DNA of 38,201 nucleotides from Steinernema hermaphroditum (lineage: Eukaryota; Nematoda; Chromadorea; Rhabditida; Steinernematidae): contig JAUCMV010000027.1 of assembly GCA_030435675.1 (NCBI GenBank), positions 1-38,201 on the forward strand. Direction: 5' to 3'. Positions 26,549 through 37,595 of this stretch are shown here, one piece after another. Made by a program: the position numbers and the translations under genes. The notes under the pieces are model-generated. The model was not told the origin of the DNA. It saw nothing but the letters and a program-made list of their open reading frames with translations, and searched no databases. Each line of letters opens with the position of its first letter. Position 1 is the stretch's first letter.

Positions 26549-27765
26549 TCATTTCGAAAAATTCACCTCTGGCGGAACTGCTAATCTGGGAAAAACATCT
26601 TCCAATGCACAAGGGAAGGAATCATACAATAGCTGAAGTCAGAACAAAATACTGGATGAAAAGCTTGCGACAAAAAGTAAATACAACTTTACAAAAATGT
26701 GTCCAGTGTCAGAAGTACAACAAAAGACCGATGTCTTATCCGGACATGCAGGGCTTACCCTCCAGGAGAGTATTGAGATGCAGACCCTTTGAGCACATAG
26801 GAGTAGACTTTTTCGGACCTTTGTCGACCAAAGACACAGACCAAAACACGATGAAAAAATCATACGGTTGTATATTTGTTTGCTCTACTACAAGACTAAT
26901 TCACTTGGAATTACTGAAGGATGTGAGTACCACATCGTTTTTAAGAGCATTTAAAAAATTTACGAGTAGGAGAACGGTTCCAAAATCAATCACTAGTGAT
27001 AATGCACCTACCTTTGAACTGGCTGATGAAATACTGAAAACTTTTGCAAAAGAGATTTTCGAAAATAGCGAAGTAATACAATTTACGGCAAAGAGTGAAA
27101 TAAAATGGAGCCGAATTACACCATATGCACCCTGGGAAGGTGGCATGTATGAGCGATTGATCGGCTCAGTGAAAAGATCAATGTATAAAACGTTGCAGAA
27201 CAAAAAAGTATCATTCGAGGAACTAGAATGTTTGCTAATTCAAATTGAAGGAATGTTAAATGAAAGGCCATTGACTCACGTTGATACGGACGAAGATGAG
27301 TTCCAGATCTTGCGGCCGGCGGATATCTTGCACCCTGGATCTGAATTAACATTGCATTACGATAAAGATATACGTGATGAAATACAAGATGGTGATTACA
27401 ATCCACGAATGCTCCACCAAACAATACAATCGAGAAAAAAGGTGTTAAATCAATTCCAAAGTACAACAGAATTACTCGAAAGGTACTGGACGATTTGGAG
27501 CAAACAATATCTGCTCGAATTACACGACGTTCACAAGAAAAATATGGAAATTTCAACAAAAAAATCAAAGAATCTTCCATACATAGGACAGTTAGTACTG
27601 ATTATGGATGAACATCTTCCCAGAAACAGCTGGAAGATGGCTAGAGTAGTAGAAGTAGTCGAAACTACTGACAACAACGTCAGAAAATTGAAACTAAAAA
27701 TGTCGAACCATAATACAGTCTGGAGAACAGTGAACAGAGTCATTCCGTTAGAAATTTCTCAATAA
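26521..27765 (+). pseudogene. BEL-1 integrase
   Basis: An open stretch of 414 codons covering the whole integrase. The zinc-binding part has His...His (HLPMHKGRNH) and CVQCQKY. The catalytic core has VDFFGP (first Asp, 26806), SDNAPTF (second Asp, 26998) and PWEGGMYERLIGSVK (Glu, about 27135). The C-terminal domain ends with GQLVLIMDEHLPRNSWKMARV, as in BEL/Pao. The domain looks intact, but it depends on the broken upstream polyprotein. No 3' LTR is recognisable after it. Confidence 0.9.
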
Positions 27766-28054
27766 TTACGGAATAATTACAAACTACACCTACAAAGTAC
27801 AATTATAGTTGAAGAAAAGACAAACAAATGAAACAGAAAAGAAACAAATACGCCAAGAAAGAGAATATACGTGAGAAAATGGAGAATTATCCGCAGAAAC
27901 AGACAGTCTAAAAATGGAGACGAATAGGAACGAAAAAGTGACAAACAACAGACACTGTCGGCGACAATGGCAATAGTGATGAAGGATTCATCGGATCAAC
28001 TAAGCCGCCGAATCCTTCATCACTCAGACTAGGCTAGTTAGATCACATATCGCT
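27766..28054. other. Inter-element spacer with a 15-bp hairpin before BEL-2 gag
   Basis: The first 190 bases are A-rich with no gene. AGTGATGAAGGATTC (27975-27989) pairs perfectly with GAATCCTTCATCACT (28010-28024) around a 20-nt loop, 30 bases before the gag ATG at 28055. GGCGACAATGG at 27960 could be a degenerate primer-binding site. Confidence 0.7.
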
Positions 28055-29653
28055 ATGAGCGATCTTCCATCCCCACCCGCCGGCATCCTCGTCACTCGCG
28101 GCCCCCGCGCCACCATCACAAAGGCGACCAAAGCGGTCGCCGCGAGTATCACAGACGCGCAGACCGTAGCCACAACACCGTACACTTTCCCCGACGATGC
28201 GGGAAAGTGCATCAGCTACATCACTGATCACGCTCTGTTGATCACAAAGGCGAAAGCCACCATCCGAGCCACACTCGAGCGCTTGGAAGGTGCGCTCGCC
28301 GGGTACCAGCAGTCGTTGGTGGGCCTCTCGGACAGCCAGATGGCCGACGAAGAGAGAGCCCATGACTTCTACTGGGACCTTGCAGAGGATCACAAAAGCT
28401 CGGCCAACAATTTGCTCGATCACTTGGAGCATCGCTCCCTCGAGCTTCAAGCGCAGCAAGCGCTCTGGGATGGAGATCAATCCAGAAGGGAGTCACCCAG
28501 CCCATCACCAATGGCAATGACTCAGCTCATCACAAGGGCACCTTCGCCCAGTCCGCAAAACTCCTCATCCGCGCTTCATTTGAAGCCGGTCCCTCTGCCC
28601 ACGTTCAGAGGAGACGTGGCGGCATTTGATCACTTTCTAGCAACGTTCGAATCACGCGTTAATCGCACGTCACTCAGTGATGACGACAAGTACTACTACT
28701 TGTGCGAGTCATTGGAAGGCGAGGCGAAGAGGTTGATCTACGGGTTTACTCCCGGAGGCCAAAGCTATCAGCCGGCCGTCGAGCTGCTGAAGAATCGCTA
28801 CGGCCAAAAGATCACGCTGCTGGATACGCTCGTCGGGCAACTGCAATCAACCGCAGCAGCCTCAGACCAAATCAGCGACCAGCGAAGATTATTCGACAAA
28901 CTGCAGGTGATCACGTGCCAATTGGCCGCAAAAGGAGAGTCGCTGGACACCCGTTCGACCATCACTCAGATCAGGTCGAAATTCAACGTTGAGATCCAGA
29001 GGGCATCACTCCGCGACGAGCGGAAGCACTCACATTGGAGCTTCAACGATCTGATGGAATCCCTGGATCGAATCATCGAAGAAGAGGAAACCATCACGAG
29101 GAACACCAAGTCCTCAAACCCCACCACGGCGCCCCGGATGCAGCAGAATCCACGGCAGCCGAGAGCCCCCACCAAGGAGGGACAAGCCCAGAAGATCACC
29201 TTCCGGACCTCGACGACCGCGTCGAACGGTTCCCGCACGAAGGCCAAATGCATCTTCTGTCCTGGAGATCACCGTTCGGCTGAATGTCACGTAGTGGCAT
29301 CACAGTACGATCGTGAGAAGCACTTTATGAATCAAATGATGTGCCTCAACTGCACCTCCAAGCAGCACGGAGTTGCCGAATGCCCATCTACGGGCAGATG
29401 CTTCTATTGCAAAAAGAAGCATCACAGCAGCCTCTGTCGCAATCTGAAGCAGACGACGAACGCAGGCGGGACAAGTCAAAGCCTCCGAAAGCAGCTGACA
29501 AGCCAGGAGACAAGTCCTCAACGCAGCCGAAGTCAGCCACAGCTGACACTGCCTTTGTCATCTGCGACCCCACAGATGGTTCACCGAGAATCATCACGCA
29601 TTCTCCTGGAAAGGGAGACATCACTGCCGCCACAGGCACCGCAATCAACGTGA
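28055..29653 (+). pseudogene. BEL-2 gag with zinc knuckles
   Basis: The ATG at 28055 opens a 532-codon frame. N-terminal helical region (LLITKAKATIRATLERLEGAL), gag core (PLPTFRGDVAAFDHFLATFES, LCESLEGEAKRLI, LLKNRYGQ, QLAAKGESL) and zinc-binding nucleocapsid region (CIFCPGDHRSAEC, CLNCTSKQHGVAEC, CFYCKKKHHSSLC; 29250-29440). Shortly after the last knuckle the protein continues better in another frame (KSKPPKAADKPGD ...), so a single-base change around 29440-29460 probably ended the original gag-pol frame. It is GC-richer than BEL-1 and clearly a different BEL/Pao lineage. Confidence 0.88.
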
Positions 29654-32463
29654 TCACGGGACAGACGGATCGTATCCATATGTTCCTAGACACGTGCGCT
29701 TCACGCTCACTCCTGAGCAATGAGTTTGCCAAAAAACTCAATCTCCGTTCCGAAAGGAAAGAAGTCCTGCAGCTTCAACCGTTTGGAGCCGCGAGTCCAA
29801 GTCCAACCGAATGCGACGTTGTGACCCTGCGGATTCAAGACGCCTTCGGAACGAGTCACGACATGAAGGTCTACACCACGAACGGCCTTCACAGCTGTCT
29901 CAGGAAGACACCCATCTCAGGAGAAGACGCTCACTACATCCAATCGAATCAGTTCCGGCTGGATGAATCTCAGACATCGCCGGACCCCTTCGTGCCAGAC
30001 CTCATACTCGGAAGCGAGTACGTATGGCACTTCCTCAACACCAGTCGCCAGACCGAAGACCTCCCATCAGGTCGCCAACTGATCCCAACACGTTTCGGTT
30101 ACGTCATCTCAGGGACACCAAAGCCCCAAGAGACTACGAAGACTATCACCGAAATCACACCAGTGATGACGATCACAGAGCCCGAGAAGACGAAGGCTCC
30201 CGAACAATCACGAACGACGTTCGAAGAAGATCGCCACACATGGGAGAAGACACTGGCACTCGACAACGTTGGAGCGCTCGACAACGGCACTCCCTCCAGC
30301 AAGCAAATTGCTGCCCTCAACGCCCAGATCGTGTCAAACTTCACCACCACGGTGGAGAAAAGAGACGACGAATACTACGTCCAGTTCCCCTGGAAGGAAG
30401 ACATCTGTGCGGACCTTCCGACGAACTTCTCCATCGCACTCCATCGACTTCGATCAGTGCTCCGCACATACAAGTCGCAACCAAAAGTACTCGATCAGTA
30501 CGACGGAGTCTTCCAAGACCAGCTGAATCAAGGCATCATCATGGAGGTCGGCCCCGAAGAACGCCGCAGTCCGAAGGGCATCCTCCACTACTTGGCACAC
30601 CAAGCCGTCCTCACGCCGCAAAAGGAGACGACGAAGTTACGCATCGTCTTCGACGCGTCGGCTCACTTCAAAGAGAAGCATTCCCTAAACGACGTCATGC
30701 ATCAGGGACCCACACTGCTCCCCGACCTCGTTGGTTTTCTCCTACGCTTCCGGATTCACGACATCGTCATCGTCGGAGATGTCGAAAAAGCCTTCTTGCA
30801 AGTCCGACTTCAAGAAAGCGAACAAGACGCAACACGCTTCCTCTGGATCCACGACCACAGTCGTCCCGTCACAGAGGACAACCTGCGAGTATTCCGATAT
30901 ACTCGCGTCCCGTTCGGAATCAACGCCTCGCCATTCTTGTTGGCGCAGACGATCCGTCACCACCTGCTGTCCTCGCCCGATCAGGACCTGGCACAATCAC
31001 TGGTGGACAACACCTACGTAGATAACGTCATCTACACAGCCAAAACAGAATCCGAAGCCACGAAATTCTATCAGGATGCCAAAAGGACATTCGCCGACAT
31101 CAACATGAATCTCCGCGAATTCCTCTCGAACAGCGACAACATCAACCGCTCACTGAAGGACGAAGACAAAGCGAAGTCTTCAAACCAGAAGATCCTCGGA
31201 ATGGAGAGGGACGCTCAAACGGATGAACTTCGACTCAAAATCCGCATCACAGAGTCAGACAAACTGACCAAAAGGTTCATTGCCCAGCAAGTGGCAAAGA
31301 TCTTCGACCCCACATCACTGCTTGCCCCCTTGACCTTGAAGGCCAAGCTTTTCATTCGCTCCTTATGGTCATCTCAATATGATTGGGACACACCACTAAA
31401 GGACGATGACGCCACCAAATGGACAAGCGTTCTGGAGTCGATGAACAACTTTGAAAAATCACTGCCCCGCTGCGCCAATGAACCGAATGCAGAATATTCC
31501 CTCGTCACCTGCACAGACGCCAGCGGAGACGCTATCGCCGCATGTGTCTACCTATGCTCTAAGCATCACTCACGGCTACTCATGGCTAAGTCCAAACTCA
31601 CGCCAAACAAGAGTAAGCCGACCATGCCGAAGCTCGAGCTCAGCGCTATCACACTGGGTATGAGAATCACTCAGTTCGTCCAAGAACAGATTGAATCGAA
31701 ACTGGTCATCAAAGACATCATCATACTCTCAGACTCCCAGATAGCTCTCGCATGGATCAAGAACAAGAAAAGCTCCAAAGATGACGGAATCTACGTCAAT
31801 AACCGCAGAGCTGAGATCCGCCGACTCACAGAGGAGCTCGAACACAAGGGAATCTCCGTCCAATTCGGGTACATCAACACTCACGTGAACCCAGCCGACT
31901 GTGCTACAAGGGGACTCGAAAAGGACGAACTACAACACCATTTCTGGTGGACCGGTCCCATCTACGCAACCAGGGACAAAACGCAATGGCCGCCAACAAC
32001 CGAACTCTTCCATCTCCCGAAGGACCCATCGGTGGTACTCATACCAGAAAGCGCAGAGTTCTGTGTAACAGTCAACACAGTCGACTTTGGAGAAGACGTC
32101 TTCCCCATATCACGATGGTCCACCATCAGGAAGAGCGAAAGGATCATGGCCTACATCCTCAGGTTCATCAAGAACACTGTACAGGCCCTCCCTTCACAAA
32201 CACGAGACCGTATCCACGCCGAGCTGAAGATTCCCAAATCAGCTACCCCATCCCGGACTCTTCAGACTGCTGAGCTCAAAGCAGCAAACGTCGCGATCAT
32301 CCGACTCCATCAAGCTCACATGAATCTGAAGACGAAGCCCATCAAGAATCTTGTCGTCTTCAACGACCACGACGGACTGATCCGCTGCAGGGGCGATTTG
32401 GAAAATCACAAACCAGCGCAAATCGGAAACACCCTATCCTCATTCAAGGAAACACCCACTTAG
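29445..32463 (+). pseudogene. BEL-2 protease, reverse transcriptase and RNase H
   Basis: About 1,000 codons in one frame. The protease has MFLDTCASRSLL (about 29680), where the expected Asp-Thr/Ser-Gly is Asp-Thr-Cys. RT: VQFPWKEDI, LTPQKETTKLRIVFD, GDVEKAFLQV, RVPFGINASPF and TYVDNV (about 31010-31027). RNase H: CTDASGDAIAACVY, PKLELSAI, LSDSQIALAWI and NPADCATRG. The frame runs to 32461-32463, but integrase coding resumes in another frame from about 32425, so one base has been lost near there. The RT and RNase H catalytic blocks look intact. Confidence 0.9.
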
Positions 32464-32978
32464 CGAAGCTCCTACTTCGGGACGCTCATGGATACGGAAA
32501 CTCTTTCCACGCTCACAGATCGCTGAATCACACGATCTCCACACTCCGAGAACACTTCTGGATCACCAAAGTACGGAATCAGGCCAAACAAGTCATCATT
32601 GCGTGCATCGCATGTCAAAAGTTCAACGGCCTCCCGTACCGCTATCCCGACATGGATCATCTTCCAGAATGCCGAGTGCTACAGTCCACCGCCTTCGCTC
32701 ATGTCGGATTGGACTACTTTGGCCCACTCACCGTCCAGCTGATGAATTCAGAAGAGATCACAGACAAAGCCTACGGCGTGATCTTCACGTGTATGACTAC
32801 ACGACTCCTCCACCTGGATCTCGTTAGCGACAACACCACGGTTCAGTTCTTAAACGCCGTGCGTCGCTTCTTTCGACGAGGAGTACCACTCTCCATCTGC
32901 TGCGACAACGCTCCCACATTCCTACTCGGCGAATCCCTTCTGACTGAAGCAGCAACCCTAATTTCGTCGGACGACACT
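32425..32978 (+). pseudogene. BEL-2 integrase, truncated by YR copy 2
   Basis: The zinc-binding part (ending CIACQKF) and the core with LDYFGP (first Asp) and CDNAPTF (second Asp) are present. The sequence then breaks at 32978, before the catalytic Glu. The frame continues without a stop into recombinase sequence, giving a chimeric open frame to 33116. The C-terminal domain and 3' LTR are absent from the window. Confidence 0.9.
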
Positions 32979-33896
32979 GTGGTGCAGTCGGCCGCTGCAG
33001 CCCTCAAGTGGAACATGAAGTTCTCTCCTGGCAGCAACCCAGTCGACTCCGTGTGGATACGTGCGTTCCTAGATGGTCTTCGGCGTCAAGCCCCGTGTTG
33101 GAGAGTGCTCACATAAGCCGACCGTCGCTCACATTGTGTTTATTCGTAACTGAGGATCTTGCGCCGTGGCGCGATAGTTATGGCACAGACAGACATAAAA
33201 GATGTGTTACCCAACAATAACACGTAGTACACCAGATGTTCTCGCCGTTGTCGGCGCTGGCTATGTGATCAAAGGTCGCGATTAGTCACGAATCGCGACA
33301 CCCCGCCTGTTCAACACCACCCGAAGGTAACGGAGGCTGAAATGCGTCTCATTGCAGGCTGGGAGCCGCCTACCATCAAAGACCGTCGCATGGTCACCTA
33401 CTTGTGCCTCCTGTATGCAGCATGTCTCCGACCATCGGAAGGTCTGCAGCTGTTATGGAATCAAATCAACTTCTCGGACTCGGATATGCAGATTCGGGTC
33501 GAGAAAGACAAGACGCGCAAGGAAGGGCCGCCTCGCATCACTCCCATACAGAAGTCATCATCATCGCTTTGTGCAGTCCATATATTGCAAAACTGGTTGC
33601 AAGTGGCTCCCAAGTCCGAGTTCGTCTTCCCAAGCTTAAGGAATCCCAAAATCGCTTTCTCTTATGGTGCCGCTAGGAAGGAACTAGCCCGACTGGTTGG
33701 CGCGCTTGGACTGCAGGAAAACTTGACTCTACATGGATTTCGCGGCGGATCCGCGACAGCTGCAATAGCCAACGGTGCACCCATCGACGAAGTGATGAGG
33801 TTCGGCGGATGGAAACGACAAGCTACTCTAGATGCCTACGTTGAAGTCTCAGCCGCCACTGTGCCTACTGCGTCCGCTTCCTTTGATTATCTCTAG
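32979..33896 (+). pseudogene. Tyrosine recombinase copy 2, split by a solo LTR
   Basis: It matches copy 1 from 12542 to 13249. The first part (to 33095) is separated from the rest by a 205-bp LTR plus 5-bp duplication. After it, an open frame from ATG 33342 to the stop at 33894-33896 holds the whole catalytic domain (184 codons): LRPSEG, LHGFRGGSA, GGWKRQ and LDAYVE are intact. One amino-acid change from copy 1 is visible (TPIQK). The N-terminal core-binding domain is cut by the LTR, and the extreme 5' end is replaced by BEL-2 integrase. Confidence 0.9.
33096..33300. mobile_element. Solo LTR, 205 bp
   Basis: It starts TGTTGGAGAG and ends AATCGCGACA (TG...CA), flanked by CCCCG at 33091-33095 and 33301-33305. 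YR copy 1 reads straight through the same site with one CCCCG (12653-12660), an exact empty-site control. It presumably arose by LTR-LTR recombination. Confidence 0.95.
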
Positions 33897-33901
33897 TGTC
33901 G

Positions 33902-34125
33902 ATGTTGTATATGTTGTTTTGATATCGCTTAGTGCGTGATTCTATTGTTACCGCTGTTCCGTTGATCATAATTGTTACCTTACGAGCTTGAACTGCATAA
34001 AGCATCCCTATTGTGACAAGAGGCGGTATCTTTGGGGTTTACGTTAGAAGAGAGAGGTTTAGTGGTCTTCTACGCGAAGATGAAATGTACTTTTTCGCGT
34101 AGAAGTGCGAAGCGCTTCGGAGCGA
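33902..34125. repeat. YR element 3' end: single palindrome arm plus loop (copy 2)
   Basis: It corresponds to 13255-13478 of copy 1: left arm and the whole 58-nt loop, with about three substitutions in the arm. It ends at the base where the right arm starts in copy 1. The AT-rich dispersed repeat follows at once. Confidence 0.92.
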
Positions 34126-34126
34126 A

Positions 34127-34385
34127 AAAGGTACAGATCGTCACAAAATCGATAATCCACCAATCAGCACATATTTAAGCCCCGCCCTAAAGATTGGATA
34201 GAAAGTGGGCGGAGTTTCATGGAAATTGGGCGGAGTTTCATGGAATCTGAATAATTATTAATCAATTATTAATTAATTAGTTATTAATTAATTAACTGTG
34301 TGACGATTGGTTGTCAACTGATTTTTGTTTCATGAACCTGATGATCAATGATCACCTGATGATGACCTGATGATCAATGATCAGG
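34127..34385. repeat. AT-rich dispersed repeat (copy 2)
   Basis: Same element as at 2719-2938, with an internal duplication of GGGCGGAGTTTCATGGAA and of CCTGATGATCAATGATCA and one AT-rich unit shortened. It lies next to the YR 3' end rather than to the GC-rich spacer and hAT-1, which defines it as an independent repeat. Confidence 0.8.
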
Positions 34386-34888
34386 GTCGGGTTTGGGTGT
34401 CGGTTTCGGTTTTTCGGGTCGCGTACCCGAACGCTTCGGGTTCGGTTTCGGTAGACACAACAACTGGCGATCAGGAGTGAGAACTTGCTGCGTGGATCAG
34501 ACCAGCCTGACCAGCAGAGAGCTGAAGCGATCGAAGAAACAACGGTGTTGCTTGTACTATCAAGAAGCCGTCAAGTGTTGTGGATGTGGGGTCTGTTGGG
34601 AAATGCGGATACAAGATGCAACTGGTTTTAAAATGACACGGGTGAGAGTCAAAGTGTCCCAAAGGCACCCTAAACAATGTTCGGGACCACTGTCTTCCCT
34701 GAAGATGCTGGCAGGGATTACGGTACTGTCGTCTGTCCGGCCCCTGCCGATCGTGTCGAGTCACACTTGCGCACTGCATCGCTAATCCCGCATCTCGTCA
34801 CCACCTCTTAGATGCTTGAACCTGCGAAATCTGATTAGATTTGAGAAACGGCGCGCGGGATTGGAGGAGACCGCATTCAGACGCGGAG
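34386..34888 (+). other. Unassigned region with a Cys-rich open frame
   Basis: At 34384 CAGGGTCGGGTTTGGG followed by TCGGTTTCGG repeats resembles another hAT terminus with subterminal repeats. A frame from 34393 to 34785 (130 codons) encodes CCLYYQEAVKCCGCGVCWE and a basic C-terminal half; I do not recognise a family. The F-box-like unit begins at 34858, and its joint with this sequence differs from the left copy's joint with hAT-1. Confidence 0.4.
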
Positions 34889-36184
34889 ATGGACACGGTG
34901 CCGTACGACTTCGTCGCCAGTGTGATGCGACTCATATTCTCGACGGATCTCTATATGCAAGCCAAACATATCCGTGCGCTTGGAGGGAATTACGGTAGAA
35001 TAGCTGGCCGAATAGCGCTGAAGTACGTGCATTGTGAGATATATGTCCCCGGGCTCTTCTCCGACGAACCTCTCGACGACGGTTCCGATCGGAAATTCTC
35101 CTGTTCGCCTGTGTTTAGGAGCAGTTTCTTCTGTAGGAAAGTGAGTCCCGATTCGATCGCCGGAGTAAGAGATATCCGTCGGTTCTCCGTAACGTTTTCC
35201 AAACGTTATTGGCTCGATGAAGTGCCAGACATTCGTGACGGTATCACCCATCGCCAATTCCTTAAACTGATGCAAATCTATCGACACACTCGGTTCCGTG
35301 AGCTAGCCATTTGGGACTTCCCATTAAGAGACGCATTCCAATTCGGGGCAATTCCCAATGGCATGTCCTTCTTTAACTGCGTCACTTTGTGCTACCAGGA
35401 GAATATGTCATCTTTCAAAGAAGTCCTCATGAGGTTCTTGGACGCGCGAAAGCTGGAAGTGCTAAACTTGATATGCCGTGGATTGGAAAACTACTACGAC
35501 ACATACGACACTCGCCCCAAGCCTCTACCCGAAAGTCCACCACCAGAATGGCTCCGCGAAATCCTTCTGAAGACGTTTCTGCAGCCTCAGATGACATATC
35601 TATATCTTTGCTTCAATCCTTCTTGGATGTCGACGACGTTTTTTGATGCGGTGGTCACCCGATGGATCCAGAGCCCCGAAACGTTTCCCGAAACTATCTT
35701 TAGACGTATCACCTTCAAGGGTGCTCCTTCGCCGATACTTCTGCAGAAGTTCGGCTTTCGCACCATCTGCACCCCTCCCGTCCCAAATGATGATTTATTT
35801 TGGTGGCTGAGCGGCAGAGAACGGATTTTCGACCTTCCTCACCCCACGGAACAGAAGCGAAGACTTGTCCTGCATGTCTACATCAAAAGCGACATGTTCA
35901 GCCAACGGAGGAACATTTCTGGCAAAAAATTTTTTGCGCTTGCTTCCGACTGCATGCTCGAGTTCTGGTTCAACCACGGGGAAGCTGCCTCTTTCTGCCG
36001 AGAGGAAACCCTGAATCTGTACAACATCCCCTGGAGCGGATCAAGCGATTGCATCAAGGAAATCCCCGGAAATCGGTGCTCTACTGAAGCGCTCGTGTGT
36101 CTTGTTGTCCTTGTGATTCTTTTCCTCGCGTTCCTCCGTTTTGCCCTACTATTGTACTGCCCTTTGCATTGGGTTGATCCATGA
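34889..36184 (+). CDS. F-box-like family protein with C-terminal membrane segment (copy 2)
   Basis: 431 codons, protein identical to the copy at 234-1529 including the hydrophobic tail (residues about 401-424). The same ATG was chosen for the same reason (MDTVPYDF). The frame is open 48 bases further upstream into different sequence, which supports the shared ATG as the true start, since the two upstream flanks are unrelated while identity begins 30-45 bases before it. Any promoter must therefore be supplied by different neighbours: hAT-1 sequence on the left copy, the Cys-rich region here. Complete identity implies a very recent duplication or gene conversion. Confidence 0.75.
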   Translation: MDTVPYDFVASVMRLIFSTDLYMQAKHIRALGGNYGRIAGRIALKYVHCEIYVPGLFSDEPLDDGSDRKFSCSPVFRSSFFCRKVSPDSIAGVRDIRRFSVTFSKRYWLDEVPDIRDGITHRQFLKLMQIYRHTRFRELAIWDFPLRDAFQFGAIPNGMSFFNCVTLCYQENMSSFKEVLMRFLDARKLEVLNLICRGLENYYDTYDTRPKPLPESPPPEWLREILLKTFLQPQMTYLYLCFNPSWMSTTFFDAVVTRWIQSPETFPETIFRRITFKGAPSPILLQKFGFRTICTPPVPNDDLFWWLSGRERIFDLPHPTEQKRRLVLHVYIKSDMFSQRRNISGKKFFALASDCMLEFWFNHGEAASFCREETLNLYNIPWSGSSDCIKEIPGNRCSTEALVCLVVLVILFLAFLRFALLLYCPLHWVDP

Positions 36185-36732
36185 CAAATGGCCCATTTTG
36201 TAACCATCCTTTAATTATACAATGTTTGCTCCCAGGGCCAAGCCGATGGGTACATTGTTGAGTACAGTTAATTCTCTCCCCATATTGTGGTTTGCACCTT
36301 GTCCACTGTATTCCTCTTGATGTTGTCACATTTTTTGACTCTAAACCCCCTGTGTTCTATGAACGGAGGATCCAGATGTTGCCCAAAAAATCAGCTGATG
36401 TTATTACGTGCCAATGGTGTGGAAAACGTTTCGGATGTGCGTTATCACACGCAACCGATGTTCACTACGTGATAGGATGCTCGCCGAAACAGAGATAAAC
36501 GTCTCCAAACAATGGAGAGATACGTAGATAACTGCTGCCACGCGGTAAAATCCTCAGATGTACAACGATAAATGGTGCGGATCTTGCTCCAAGCACCGTG
36601 ACGAAACACAAGCGTCACACGATAACCAACGGCTTCACAAACGACGACGACAACAACAATATGCGGACACTGGTCGCGCACTACAACGATACAACAAACG
36701 ACAACGGTGCTTATCTTTTCACTCTTTTCACT
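36185..36732 (+). other. 3' flank of F-box-like copy 2
   Basis: Same content as 1530-2075, including the small Cys/His frame (36376-36498). It carries two extra bases (GA) near 36515. Confidence 0.4.
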
Positions 36733-37098
36733 CGACCTCTTTTTCGCTTTTTTCTTCGATTATCGAGCTGTTTGCTCCGTGTACGGCAGTACTAAGATAT
36801 CAGCGAAGCTGTTAAGACAACAGGCTCGCCCTTCGGGCTCGCGTTAAATCAATAGGCATAGTCCTAAGCCGGAGCCTAAGCCAAGCCGGGGTTTGCCTAA
36901 GCCAAGCCGGGGTCTGCCTAAGCCAAGCCGGGGGTTTGCCTAAGCCCAGCCGGGGTTTGCCTAAGCCAAGCCAAAAATGAATGCAGGGCTCGCTTCGCTT
37001 GCTCGCAGCCTAAGTTTGTAGGCTGTTATCTTGTTAGTTATACTGGAAATCCGACAGAAACAGCTCGATAATCGAAGAAAAAAGCGAAAAAGAGGTCG
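36733..37098. repeat. Foldback with minisatellite (copy 2)
   Basis: Arms at 36733-36773 and 37058-37098 are again perfectly complementary over 41 bp. The 21-bp minisatellite lies at about 36875-36972 with one extra G in the third unit. Confidence 0.85.
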
Positions 37099-37376
37099 AA
37101 AATTGGTGAAACTAAGGCGACAGAATGGTCCCGGAACGAATTGCCTGGCGCGGCAAGTAGATTTGTCCCCGCGTCAAATCGTTCTGCTCTCATGTCGGGG
37201 CGTGGCCCCGCGCTCCCGTCCCACGCGCGCCTCTGCCCGCGCGGCACGCTCGCTGCCCGCGGCAGTCTGCCCTGCAGCCTCACCCTTAAGCGGTCGCCCC
37301 GCGCCGCCTCCCCAAAACCAGCCTGCCTTATCTCCCTCTCCTCTCCCCTCGTTATGCTTCCGCTACACCACGTAGT
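37099..37376. other. GC-rich spacer (copy 2), no gene seen
   Basis: Same C/G-rich block as 2441-2715, with single-base losses near 37312 and 37336. Confidence 0.5.
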
Positions 37377-37595
37377 AAAGGTACAGATCCGTCACAAAAT
37401 CGATAATCCACCAATCAGCACGTATTTAAGCCCCGCCCTAAAGTTGGATAGAGAGTGGGCGGAGTTTCATGGAATGTGAATAATTATTAATCAATTATTA
37501 ATTAATTAGTTATTAATCAATTATTAATTAATTAACTGTGTGACGATTGGTTGTAAACTGATTTTTGTTCATAACCTAATGATCAATAATCAGGT
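37377..37595. repeat. AT-rich dispersed repeat (copy 3)
   Basis: Third copy of the element at 2719-2938, with the same CCAAT-, TATA- and GC-box-like motifs and small deletions. Confidence 0.75.

Noticed and set aside
29440..29653. Programmed gag-pol frameshift in BEL-2
   Set aside because: BEL elements usually use one frame, no slippery heptamer with a downstream stem is evident, and other frame breaks exist in the same element; a mutation is simpler.
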